This document shows, one piece after another, positions 1 to 6,902 of a stretch of 17,912 bases of DNA. The stretch spans positions 1 to 17,912 of the forward strand of contig JAGCET010000031.1 of NCBI GenBank assembly GCA_017650505.1, read 5' to 3'. Below the pieces are notes generated by a model. That model saw only the letters and a list, made by a program, of their open reading frames with translations. It ran no database searches and was not told the origin of the DNA. This stretch comes from Alphaproteobacteria bacterium (GTDB taxonomy: Bacteria > Pseudomonadota > Alphaproteobacteria > Rs-D84). Both the position numbers and the translations under genes were made by a program. The first letter of the stretch is position 1, and every line of letters starts with the position of its first letter.

Positions 1-34
1 TTGTTCATTTTGTAAAGCACAAAAACGCACAACA

Positions 35-67
35 AAAAATCCTGGAAATCCGGGATTTTTAATTTTT
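35..67 (+). terminator. Rho-independent terminator of an upstream gene
   Basis: An 11-bp stem (35-45 with 50-60, one G-T pair) closes an AAAT loop and is followed by TTTTTAATTTTT. The arms start and end in A and T runs, so the same hairpin could also act on the minus strand. It probably ends a gene lying left of the window. Confidence 0.75.
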
Positions 68-87
68 GAAAAAATGTAAAAAAATGG

Positions 88-117
88 TGGACATAAACGT
101 ACCTTTTTGTTCATAAT
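88..117 (+). promoter_or_regulatory. Candidate sigma-70 promoter of the first secreted protein
   Basis: TGGACA at 88-93 and CATAAT at 112-117 are separated by 18 bp, directly upstream of the heptamer repeats and the start codon at 167. The -10 element has C instead of T at its first position. Assignment rests only on matching the consensus by eye. Confidence 0.4.
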
Positions 118-121
118 GCGA

Positions 122-152
122 TAGTGGTTAGTGGCTAGTGTTAGTGGTTAGT
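122..152 (+). repeat. Heptamer tandem repeat (TAGTGGT) in the 5' leader
   Basis: Four consecutive units TAGTGGT, TAGTGGC, TAGTGT and TAGTGGT, plus a partial fifth TAGT, lie between the candidate promoter and the ribosome binding site (AAGGAAGG at about 156-163). Such arrays can change length by slippage, which would alter the leader or promoter spacing. No function is shown by the sequence itself. Confidence 0.7.
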
Positions 153-166
153 AAAAAGGAAGGAAA

Positions 167-1324
167 ATGAAAAAATTTATATTATTGGTTTTATTGGTTG
201 CATTGAATGCACATGCGGACGTGGCGTATCAGCAAAAGGTACCAAGCGAATCGGAAAATGATATTTTAACATCACAAGAATATGTGGATGACCGTGTGGG
301 ACGCAGCCAGGATTTAATACAACCATTGCCCGCCGGTACAACGGTTGATAAAATTGTGGTTGCACCGGCGGTCGCAGGTGGCACACCGGGTGCGCGTGAT
401 ATCGTAACAGACCTTGCCACCGGTGCATCGAACGGAGTACCAACTGCCGATGCGGTGCTTGATACCACTAACACAAAAAATGACAAAATAAACAAATTAA
501 ACAATCAAAATGTTGTTACATATACCGGGACTGCCAATAACGGTGGTGCCTATAATGGACTTGGTAATGTAACCGGAACGCCGATATACAGTAAAGAGAT
601 GAATACATATGAAAACGGCCTGGTTCGTGCATCGACACTTAATGAAGCGGTGCAATACGCAATTGACCACGAATTAACGCGGAATGATTCCGACCCCCAG
701 GGTACATTGTGGGACGTAACGGCCCTGACCGCGCCTGCACCATTACCTGTTACGGCAAACCTGCCCGCCGCGGATATTCATGCAACTTCTTCATGTTATA
801 AGTTAATTACTCCGACCGAAACGACACATAGTTCTAGGGGTGCTTGCACTGCGACACGTTGGGGACCGGATGTTATTACACCAAATGAATATTCTCATGC
901 CGGTGATTGGGGTGTAGTGTTTGATCATGAAACAGGAATTGGCGCCGATGGCGTGGTATGCACTGGTGCCAACAGCGCAAATTGCAATAAAGAAATCCGT
1001 GGTATTAGTGCATGTATATCGGAACATCCGGCTGGACACTATACTGGGAGTCCGGCACCATCTTCGTTATGGGCAACATTGGACGCGTCATACAATGATC
1101 ATAAAAATGGCGAACCATTGTCATCGGATGCACAATATTGTTATTGTAAACTAACGGCGCCCACGGTTTCTGGCACATCGGGGACCGCATCACGGTGGGT
1201 ATATCATTCTCCACACGGCGAAGGAGAAACGTGCGCAAATAGATGTCCCGGATATTGTGTTGCAGCAGTACGCAATAATATATCAATGAGGCTGATCGGA
1301 CTTTTTGGTGCATATGACGAATAA
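167..1324 (+). CDS. Secreted Cys-rich protein with YVD-type N-terminal module
   Basis: I do not recognise a named family. The 385-residue product begins with a signal peptide (residues 1-17, KK then a hydrophobic core ending AHA), so it is probably exported. Two stretches resemble the product of the minus-strand gene at 10299-11246: residues 33-49 (LTSxxYVD) and residues 138-184 (PIY, then LVxASTxNxAVQxAI, then a DP motif and a Trp). The C-terminal half (from about residue 205) is different: it has ten Cys (210, 227, 265, 273, 283, 325, 327, 356, 360, 364), the last three in a CxxxCxxxC cluster, suggesting disulfide bonding outside the cytoplasm. The start at 167 follows a good ribosome binding site (AAGGAAGG). 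No terminator follows; the rpsD promoter begins 15 bases after the stop. Surface or envelope location is inference. Confidence 0.75.
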   Translation: MKKFILLVLLVALNAHADVAYQQKVPSESENDILTSQEYVDDRVGRSQDLIQPLPAGTTVDKIVVAPAVAGGTPGARDIVTDLATGASNGVPTADAVLDTTNTKNDKINKLNNQNVVTYTGTANNGGAYNGLGNVTGTPIYSKEMNTYENGLVRASTLNEAVQYAIDHELTRNDSDPQGTLWDVTALTAPAPLPVTANLPAADIHATSSCYKLITPTETTHSSRGACTATRWGPDVITPNEYSHAGDWGVVFDHETGIGADGVVCTGANSANCNKEIRGISACISEHPAGHYTGSPAPSSLWATLDASYNDHKNGEPLSSDAQYCYCKLTAPTVSGTSGTASRWVYHSPHGEGETCANRCPGYCVAAVRNNISMRLIGLFGAYDE

Positions 1325-1339
1325 ATGTTGCAATTTTGC

Positions 1340-1368
1340 TTGATTTTTCAAAAAAAATGGGTTAGCAT
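1340..1368 (+). promoter_or_regulatory. Promoter of rpsD
   Basis: TTGATT at 1340-1345 and TAGCAT at 1363-1368 have the ideal 17-bp spacing. Transcription would start near 1375 and leave a leader of roughly 105 bases before the S4 start codon, long enough for a regulatory structure. Confidence 0.55.
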
Positions 1369-1402
1369 ACGCGTCGCCGAGTATCCGCAGAACTGATTAA
1401 AC

Positions 1403-1448
1403 CGTGGTGCGTTTTGGTCCCACGTGTGATAAGGATTCTGGAAAACGC
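1403..1448 (+). promoter_or_regulatory. Possible pseudoknot in the rpsD leader (S4 autoregulation candidate)
   Basis: Two stems interlock. Stem 1 pairs 1403-1407 (CGTGG) with 1420-1424 (CCACG). Stem 2 pairs 1409-1415 (GCGTTTT), which lies in the loop of stem 1, with 1442-1448 (AAAACGC). This is the topology of an H-type pseudoknot; alternatively the two are mutually exclusive hairpins, and GTGC at 1407-1410 could also pair with GCAC at 1452-1455. S4 is known to repress its own operon through leader RNA structures in other bacteria (a pseudoknot in the enterobacterial alpha operon). Its role here is inferred. Confidence 0.4.
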
Positions 1449-1481
1449 CCGGCACAATAAAAAAACCAAAAGGATTAAATT

Positions 1482-2114
1482 ATGGCAAGAGATGGGGCAA
1501 AACGCAGTACCCGCAAATTAAAAATCGGCCGCCGGTTGGGTGTCAACCTGTGGGGCCAGGCAAAATCACCGTTTAACAAGCGCAAATATAAACCGGGTCA
1601 ACATGGGCCAACTTCGCGTGGCGGTAATATGACCGATTACGCAAAGCAGATGCGCGCAAAACAAACACTGAAAGGATATTATGGTAATATCGGTGAGAAG
1701 AAGTTCCGTGCGTATTATTTAGAGGCAAACAATATGCGTGGCGATACACCAGATAACTTAATCGGTTTGTTGGAACGCCGTTTGGATGCGGTTGTGTATC
1801 GTGCAAAATTGGCACCGACTGTTTTTTCGGCGCGTCAGTTAATCAGCCACGGTCATATCTATGTCAACGACAAACGTGTTAAAATCGCTTCGTACCAGGT
1901 TAAACCGGGTGATGTCATCACCGTTGGTGAAAAGGCGAAACAGATGCCTTTGGTTGTTTTGGCATTGGAATCGGGCGAAAGAAATGTTCCGGACTATATC
2001 AATTTGGACAGCGCGAATTTCGTTGCGACATTCACACGCGTTCCATCATTCGCAGATGTTCCATATCCGATTCAAATGTCCCCGGAATTAGTCGTTGAAT
2101 TCTATTCACGTTAA
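1482..2114 (+). CDS. rpsD: 30S ribosomal protein S4
   Basis: This is the primary 16S rRNA-binding protein of the 30S body, which starts small-subunit assembly. The 210-residue length fits the family (about 205). The sequence carries the S4 N-terminal domain with KxxxGQHG near residues 38-42, the LRAKQxLKGYYGN-type segment at about 58-70, the [14 protein letters not shown] signature (about 95-108) and an S4 RNA-binding domain (about 98-160: [13 protein letters not shown], then VKPGDVI), ending in EFYSR as in alphaproteobacterial S4. The N-terminal zinc-binding Cys cluster of some S4 proteins is absent. The start has a good ribosome binding site (AAAAGGATT). It stands alone between its own promoter and a strong terminator rather than in an alpha operon. 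The leader may mediate autoregulation. Confidence 0.98.
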   Translation: MARDGAKRSTRKLKIGRRLGVNLWGQAKSPFNKRKYKPGQHGPTSRGGNMTDYAKQMRAKQTLKGYYGNIGEKKFRAYYLEANNMRGDTPDNLIGLLERRLDAVVYRAKLAPTVFSARQLISHGHIYVNDKRVKIASYQVKPGDVITVGEKAKQMPLVVLALESGERNVPDYINLDSANFVATFTRVPSFADVPYPIQMSPELVVEFYSR

Positions 2115-2137
2115 TAAATATTTGCAAAATTTTATAT

Positions 2138-2165
2138 ATCCGCCCGATGGGCGGATTTTCTTTTG
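2138..2165 (+). terminator. Rho-independent terminator of rpsD
   Basis: ATCCGCCC at 2138-2145 pairs perfectly with GGGCGGAT at 2149-2156 around a 3-base loop, followed by TTTCTTTTG. The T tract overlaps the -35 element of the next promoter. Confidence 0.9.
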
Positions 2166-2191
2166 ATTTATTTTCCTTGTTGCGGTATAAT
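2163..2191 (+). promoter_or_regulatory. Promoter of the SIMPL-xerC unit
   Basis: TTGATT at 2163-2168 and a perfect TATAAT at 2186-2191 are 17 bp apart. The start codon of the SIMPL gene follows 25 bases after the -10 element with a clear AAGGAG ribosome binding site. The -35 element sits inside the T tract of the rpsD terminator. Confidence 0.7.
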
Positions 2192-2216
2192 GCAAAGGTG
2201 AAAAAGGAGAATTATT

Positions 2217-2945
2217 ATGAAAGAAAAAACAATATGGATTTTGTCGATTGTGTTGTGTGCATTTGTACTTGGGTGGTGGTCGATTGAACGCATTGCCGAA
2301 CCACGCACAATATCGGTCACCGGCGAATGTTTGACAACCGCACCAAAGGATCGGACCGCAATTACCATTCGCGTAAGCGTCACGGACAAAAGTGCCGCGA
2401 AATCTATGAAAATTGCGTCGACAAAAATTGCCGAAATAAATACATTTTTGAAAACATTGGATGTGCGCGTGCAAACCACGGAATTTAATTCTTATGAAAA
2501 GAACGAATGGAACCACACGACCCAGAAATCTGAATTCATTGGAATTGAAACGAATATCGCGTTGGAAGTGTCTGCAGCAAATGTCGATACGATTGAAACA
2601 GTGTTGACTAAATTTGCGGGAACGCCGGATGTTTTTGTGACGAACCTGCGCATGTTTACGTCGGCCGAGACGTTAAAACCGATATTGGAATCGTGCCTTG
2701 GCGATGCGGTTGCAAATGCACGTGAACGCGCAGATGCTTTGGCCGCCGGGGTGGGCCGAAGGGTCGGAAAAATGTTGGCGGCATCGTACGGCACGGGCAC
2801 ATCATATAACCCAATGACGGCGGCGAATTTCCGATTGGCCAAGGCAGAGATGGCAAGTGCAGATATGGGATATGCCGGTGGCGCAATCACCGGCAAAGAT
2901 ACGGATGTTTCGGTGTCTGTATCGGCCATTTTTGAAATAAGGTAA
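2217..2945 (+). CDS. SIMPL (DUF541) domain-containing envelope protein
   Basis: This 242-residue protein has an N-terminal hydrophobic segment (about residues 5-22) that is either a signal anchor or a signal peptide, followed by a SIMPL/DUF541 domain. The domain opens with the typical RTISVTGE segment (30-37) and ends with the usual VSVSVSAIFEI strand (about 230-241); the central ARERADALAAGVGRRVG stretch (about 168-184) is also characteristic. The family (YggE-like) is periplasmic or membrane-associated and linked to stress tolerance, but its biochemical role is not settled. The start has an AAGGAG ribosome binding site and its own consensus promoter. The stop is 4 bases before the xerC start, so the two are almost certainly co-transcribed. 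Confidence 0.85.
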   Translation: MKEKTIWILSIVLCAFVLGWWSIERIAEPRTISVTGECLTTAPKDRTAITIRVSVTDKSAAKSMKIASTKIAEINTFLKTLDVRVQTTEFNSYEKNEWNHTTQKSEFIGIETNIALEVSAANVDTIETVLTKFAGTPDVFVTNLRMFTSAETLKPILESCLGDAVANARERADALAAGVGRRVGKMLAASYGTGTSYNPMTAANFRLAKAEMASADMGYAGGAITGKDTDVSVSVSAIFEIR

Positions 2946-2949
2946 TTTG

Positions 2950-3864
2950 ATGCAGGATATCGTCAATGAATTTACCAAATACATTGTGCATGGGCGGAAT
3001 TATTCGGCACATACCGCGGCGGCATACGAGGCAGACATTGACGATTTTTTGAAATTTTTTGAAAAATTCAATGGAACAAGGCCGTATATAAACGATGTGG
3101 CGGCGTGTGATACAATATGTTTCCGCGCGTGGTTGGCGGACCGTAGGTCGCGCGGATTATCGTTTAAATCTACGGCGCGTGCGTTATCGTCGCTGCGTGG
3201 GTTTTATAAATACCTTGCGAAACATTATGACATAAAAAACGATGCGATTGGGCTGATTTCTGCCCCACATATTCCAAAAAAATTGTCCAAAGCAATCGAC
3301 GCGTCCGACGTTGCTGATATGCGCGGTGCAATCCGTGAAATCGAAGGCGACGAACCGTGGATTGCCGCACGTGATTGGGCTTTAGTGACGTTACTGTTTG
3401 GGTGCGGCCTGCGTATATCCGAAGCTTTGGGACTAAAAAATTCTGATGTTGCGCATGCGCCACAAAACTTGCGCATTGTGGGCAAAGGAAACAAAGAACG
3501 GATTGTTCCGGTTTTACCCGCGGTAAATCGTGCAATTGAAAAATATATATCTGGGCGGCCGTTCGGAAATGCGCCAGACGATGAATTATTTCGCAGTGTA
3601 CGCGGGCTTCCCATGTCGGCGCGTATGGCGGAAAAGGTTATAGAAAAACTGCGGCACTATTTGCAATTACCGGACTATGTGACACCGCACGCATTGCGTC
3701 ATACATTTGCCACGGCGTTGCTTGCCGATGGTGCCGATTTGCGCAGCTTGCAAGAACTTCTAGGGCATTCATCACTTTCCACTACACAACTTTATACCAA
3801 GGTTAACATGTCGGAAATAATGAATATCTATGAACATTGTCACCCGCGTGCAAATGAAAATTAG
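2950..3864 (+). CDS. xerC: Tyrosine recombinase XerC
   Basis: XerC acts with XerD at dif to resolve chromosome dimers. The 304-residue protein has the two expected domains: an N-terminal SAM-like core-binding domain (about 1-95) and a C-terminal catalytic domain. All catalytic residues are visible: R155 (GLRISE), K179 (GKGNKER), H247 and R250 (HALRH), H273 (LLGHSSLSTTQ) and the nucleophile Y282. DLRSLQELLGH and the terminal HPRA favour XerC over XerD, though the two are hard to separate without alignment. I chose ATG 2950 over the in-frame TTG 2947 because it has an AAGG 7 bases upstream. The gene starts 4 bases after the SIMPL stop. No other phage or integron genes are nearby, so this is likely the housekeeping recombinase rather than an element integrase. 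Confidence 0.9.
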   Translation: MQDIVNEFTKYIVHGRNYSAHTAAAYEADIDDFLKFFEKFNGTRPYINDVAACDTICFRAWLADRRSRGLSFKSTARALSSLRGFYKYLAKHYDIKNDAIGLISAPHIPKKLSKAIDASDVADMRGAIREIEGDEPWIAARDWALVTLLFGCGLRISEALGLKNSDVAHAPQNLRIVGKGNKERIVPVLPAVNRAIEKYISGRPFGNAPDDELFRSVRGLPMSARMAEKVIEKLRHYLQLPDYVTPHALRHTFATALLADGADLRSLQELLGHSSLSTTQLYTKVNMSEIMNIYEHCHPRANEN

Positions 3865-3973
3865 GTAATTATATGGTTGTTCGACTCGTTTTTAGTTAGA
3901 TATTGTATTAAATATATAATAGCCCATTGTGTTTACAATAAAACCCCAAAAATATTGTTTCAACGATTATAGT

Positions 3974-4582
3974 TTATTTTTGATTACTTGTACGGCGTAA
4001 CATAGCTAGTTGCTGTACGCTTTTTTTATAACCCGCTACATATTTGTTGAATTTTTGATCTTTGCATATACGGTTTAGGTCTATCTCTGAATCATACCCA
4101 ATAACGTAACGAACACCGTATACTTCTTTGGTTATTGGTCTGGGTTTTACGAATTTGTTACCATGAAGATAAATAAAGTGAGATACTTTTCTTGCATAAT
4201 ATAAAGAATCACATTTCGCCTTTAATTTAGATGTCGTTTCATAATTCGCCAGATCCATTGTATATGCAGAATTTACAGCATCAGAATGCGCAGAATCTAA
4301 TATTTGTTTGACCCCTTGTCTCTTTGCATTTTTATGCTGTGCAATTGGAGTGATATTATAACCTAACTGCAATAAGGCTATTATACAAGATGATACGAGA
4401 GTCCACAAGAATAACCACACAACCTTGTCTTTTATCTTTTCAAATTTAGACATCGGTTTCCAATCATCAAGTGGTTCATCATAACAAAATTCTTCTTTGT
4501 TTTCGGTTGTTTTTTCGTCTTTATCCAGCGCGCGTCTAACATTTGTTGCTGCTATCGCTGCCGCTGCCGCTGCGTTACCCAT
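3974..4582 (-). CDS. Unrecognised single-pass membrane protein in an AT-rich islet
   Basis: I do not recognise this 202-residue protein. It has an Ala-rich N-terminus (residues 3-12), an acidic/charged cytoplasmic stretch (about 18-52), one strong transmembrane segment (about 54-76) and a basic C-terminal domain (about 82-202) with several Tyr and three Cys (66 in the membrane, 124, 173). The start codon is preceded by AGAGGT and a plausible promoter (TATAAT at 4609-4614), so it is likely a real gene. The gene and its flanks (3865-4848) look more AT-rich than the neighbours and less like their codon use, it opposes xerC, and no partner gene is present. Together these suggest recent acquisition or a lineage-specific orphan. 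Function unknown. Confidence 0.7.
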   Translation of the reverse strand: MGNAAAAAAIAATNVRRALDKDEKTTENKEEFCYDEPLDDWKPMSKFEKIKDKVVWLFLWTLVSSCIIALLQLGYNITPIAQHKNAKRQGVKQILDSAHSDAVNSAYTMDLANYETTSKLKAKCDSLYYARKVSHFIYLHGNKFVKPRPITKEVYGVRYVIGYDSEIDLNRICKDQKFNKYVAGYKKSVQQLAMLRRTSNQK

Positions 4583-4597
4583 TTTGTACCTCTTAGT

Positions 4598-4636
4598 ATA
4601 CCTTTGGTATTATAATTTTAATCAAACCAAAAACAA
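4598..4636 (-). promoter_or_regulatory. Promoter and possible operator of the membrane-protein gene
   Basis: On the minus strand TTGTTT (4631-4636) and a perfect TATAAT (4609-4614) are 16 bp apart. Immediately downstream, near the expected transcription start, lies the inverted repeat ATACC-TTT-GGTAT (4598-4610), which could bind a regulator. Confidence 0.45.
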
Positions 4637-4758
4637 GTATTTTCTAGGAAACTGAGTCGAGTAGCCATATAAATACCGAAAATTAGGTTGACTTTTGAAT
4701 CGATATTTGACAGAATAACTCACGTTATGACGGTTCGGTTTATAAATTTTTACTGTTG

Positions 4759-4792
4759 TTGTTAAAGTATTTTTCGCAAACATAGTGTTTGC
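4759..4792 (+). promoter_or_regulatory. Candidate cysS promoter with overlapping inverted repeat
   Basis: TTGTTA (4759-4764) and CATAGT (4781-4786), 16 bp apart, form a weak promoter. A perfect inverted repeat GCAAAC-ATAGT-GTTTGC (4776-4792) covers the -10 element and could be an operator or an early hairpin. Both assignments are tentative. Confidence 0.3.
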
Positions 4793-4848
4793 ATATTTTG
4801 TCGTCTTTTATTATCATAAATAAAATCAAAGAAACGAAGGATTATATT

Positions 4849-6267
4849 ATGCAGATAAGATTATTTAACACAATGACCCGAAAAGTCGAAGATTTTGTGC
4901 CAATTACGCCAAATCATGTTGGTATATATAATTGCGGTCCAACCGTTTATTGGGATCAACATTTGGGCAATATGCGGACCTTTTTCAACAGCGATATGAT
5001 GAAGCGTATGTTTTTGGCAAATGGATATACAGTAAATCACGTTATGAACTTTACCGACGTTGGGCACCTTACCAGTGATGAAGACACCGGCGAAGACAAA
5101 ATGGAAAAAGGCGCGGCGCGTGAAAACATTTCTGTTTGGGATGTGGCGAACAAGTATATCAAAAGTTGCCTGGCCGATATGGATTTGTTGAATATTATTC
5201 GTCCAACACATATGCCGCGTGCAACCGACCATATTGCCGAGCAAATCGAATTGATTCAAAAACTGGAAAAACTTGGCTTTACGTATGAAATACCCGGCGA
5301 CGGTATTTACTATGATACTTCAAAATTGCCTGATTATGGTAAACTTGGTGGGCAAAATCTGGCCGACCTGCGTGGCGGGGCACGTATAGAAAATAATAAC
5401 AAGCGTAATATCACCGACTTTGCGTTGTGGAAATTTTCACCGACCGATGTCAAGCGCCAAATGGAATGGGACAGCCCATGGGGTGTCGGTTTTCCGGGTT
5501 GGCATTTGGAATGCAGCGCGATGAGCATGAAATACCTTGGCGACCATTTTGATGTTCACAGTGGCGGTCAAGAACATATCAAGGTTCATCATACCAACGA
5601 AATTGCCCAATCTGAACCGATTGTTGGGGCGCCATGGGTACGTTATTGGGTACATTGGGCGTGGCTTATGCTGCGCGATGGAAAAATGGCAAAATCTTCG
5701 GGGTCTTTCTTTACGGTGCGCGGTCTTATTGAAAAAGGTTATGATCCGATGGCTTTCCGGTATTTGTTGCTTCAGGGTCATTATCGGCAACCGATGGAAT
5801 TTTCGTTTGAATCTTTGGATGCGGCGGCGGCCGGGTATAAAAATATCGTTCGCAAAGTGGCCGATTTAATGGCCGCAAACGATACCACACCGGTCAATCA
5901 GGATTTGTACAACGAATGGCATGATAAAATTTTAACACCGATATCGGACAATCTTAAAACGTCTGAAACATTGGTTGTTGTCCAAGACTTGTTAAAAAAT
6001 CAGACGGTAAATCCGGCAACAAAATTGGCATTATTGGGCTTTATTGATGAGTTATTGGGTCTGCAACTGATTGACCGCGCAAATAAATTGCGTGATGCAG
6101 AATCAGAGGTTGCACCCGCCAAAGTTCAAGAATTGGCAGATCGGCGTATAGCGGCGAAAAAATCACGTGATTTTGCGACGGCAGATGATTTGCGCAGCCA
6201 AATCGACACAATGGGGTGGACAGTGATGGATACCCCGGATGGATACCGGTTGGTAAAAAAGCAATAA
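4849..6267 (+). CDS. cysS: Cysteinyl-tRNA synthetase
   Basis: This class I synthetase charges tRNA-Cys with cysteine in the cytoplasm. The 472-residue protein begins with the canonical IRLFNTMTRKVEDF segment. The HIGH-type motif is HLGN (38-41) and the KMSKS motif is KMAKS (279-283). Zinc ligands C29, C222, H247 and E251 are in the expected spacing; the C-terminal helical DALR-type domain runs from about 330, and the end (RSQIDTMGWTVMDTPDGYR) is typical. I chose ATG 4849 because it has a good AAGGA ribosome binding site and matches the family N-terminus; an in-frame ATG at 4789 would add 20 atypical residues. The gene appears monocistronic: trcR downstream has its own promoter. No terminator hairpin was seen after the stop. 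Confidence 0.97.
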   Translation: MQIRLFNTMTRKVEDFVPITPNHVGIYNCGPTVYWDQHLGNMRTFFNSDMMKRMFLANGYTVNHVMNFTDVGHLTSDEDTGEDKMEKGAARENISVWDVANKYIKSCLADMDLLNIIRPTHMPRATDHIAEQIELIQKLEKLGFTYEIPGDGIYYDTSKLPDYGKLGGQNLADLRGGARIENNNKRNITDFALWKFSPTDVKRQMEWDSPWGVGFPGWHLECSAMSMKYLGDHFDVHSGGQEHIKVHHTNEIAQSEPIVGAPWVRYWVHWAWLMLRDGKMAKSSGSFFTVRGLIEKGYDPMAFRYLLLQGHYRQPMEFSFESLDAAAAGYKNIVRKVADLMAANDTTPVNQDLYNEWHDKILTPISDNLKTSETLVVVQDLLKNQTVNPATKLALLGFIDELLGLQLIDRANKLRDAESEVAPAKVQELADRRIAAKKSRDFATADDLRSQIDTMGWTVMDTPDGYRLVKKQ

Positions 6268-6291
6268 AAGACAAAAAATTAAAAAAATCGC

Positions 6292-6320
6292 TTGAAATTT
6301 TGGCATATTTGGACTATATT
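6292..6320 (+). promoter_or_regulatory. Promoter of the trcR-rpoD unit
   Basis: TTGAAA (6292-6297) and TATATT (6315-6320) are exactly 17 bp apart, 28 bases upstream of the trcR start. This is among the best consensus matches in the window and would drive trcR and, by read-through of a 30-base gap, rpoD. Confidence 0.65.
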
Positions 6321-6347
6321 TGCCCTCAGCGAACAAGAGGATATTGA

Positions 6348-6872
6348 ATGAATTACCCATATATGCCAAAATCCACTGCGTTGTGGTTGATTGAAAACAC
6401 CGCGTTAACGTTTGAACAAATCGCCGAATTCTGTGGCCTGCATGAGTTAGAGGTTAAAAACATTGCGGATGCCGAAACCCAAAAAATTCAAGGTCTGGAT
6501 CCAATTTTGAACGGTCAATTGACCCGTGAAGATATTAGACAGTGCGAGGCCGATCCGAATGCGCGTTTGACCTTGCTTCAGGGGATTGTGGATGCACAAA
6601 ATGCCCAAAACAAAAAGAAATCTAGTTATACACCGAAATTGCACCGTCAAAATCGCCTTGGTGGGATTTTGTGGGTTGTGAAAAACTATCCGGAATTATC
6701 TGACGGCCAAATTGCGCGCCTTATGGGCAGTACAAGCACGACCGTTTCGTCGGTTCGCAACAAAACGCACAAGCATTATTCGGAAATTCAGATTCAAAGT
6801 CCGATTGTCTTAGGGTTGCTGTCGGAGACGGCACTGCACGAGGCATTGGCGAAAATCGAAAAGAAAAAATAA
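6348..6872 (+). CDS. trcR: Cell cycle transcriptional regulator TrcR (DUF1013)
   Basis: The 174-residue product matches the DUF1013/TrcR family, an essentially alphaproteobacterial transcription regulator first named in Caulobacter. The N-terminus is diagnostic: MPKSTALWLIENTALTFEQ (from residue 6) followed by IAEFCGLHELEVKNIAD. A second conserved block holds LDPILNGQLTREDI (about 50-63), and a C-terminal helix-turn-helix-like region runs about 103-142 (WVVKNYPELSDGQIARLMGST). It is somewhat shorter than the versions I recall, mostly in the linker and tail. It has its own consensus promoter and is followed after 30 bases by rpoD, so the two are probably co-transcribed. Ribosome binding site: AAGAGG upstream of ATG 6348. 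Confidence 0.9.
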   Translation: MNYPYMPKSTALWLIENTALTFEQIAEFCGLHELEVKNIADAETQKIQGLDPILNGQLTREDIRQCEADPNARLTLLQGIVDAQNAQNKKKSSYTPKLHRQNRLGGILWVVKNYPELSDGQIARLMGSTSTTVSSVRNKTHKHYSEIQIQSPIVLGLLSETALHEALAKIEKKK

Positions 6873-6902
6873 CTGTCAACCCCATAAACCATAGGTTTTT
6901 TA

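Noticed and set aside
2492..2929. 145-codon minus-strand open frame opposite the SIMPL gene
   Set aside because: A shadow of the real gene; the plus-strand product has clear family motifs and a ribosome binding site.
2950..3864. XerC gene as an integrase of a mobile element
   Set aside because: The protein has housekeeping XerC features, is coupled to the SIMPL gene, and no attachment repeats or cargo genes were seen next to it.
3880..3973. Terminator between xerC and the convergent membrane-protein gene
   Set aside because: Only a 5-bp stem (ATTGT/ACAAT) without a proper T tract is present, too weak to call.
4789..4848. Upstream ATG extending CysRS by 20 residues
   Set aside because: The extension is unlike the family and includes candidate leader sequence; ATG 4849 has the better ribosome binding site and the canonical N-terminus.
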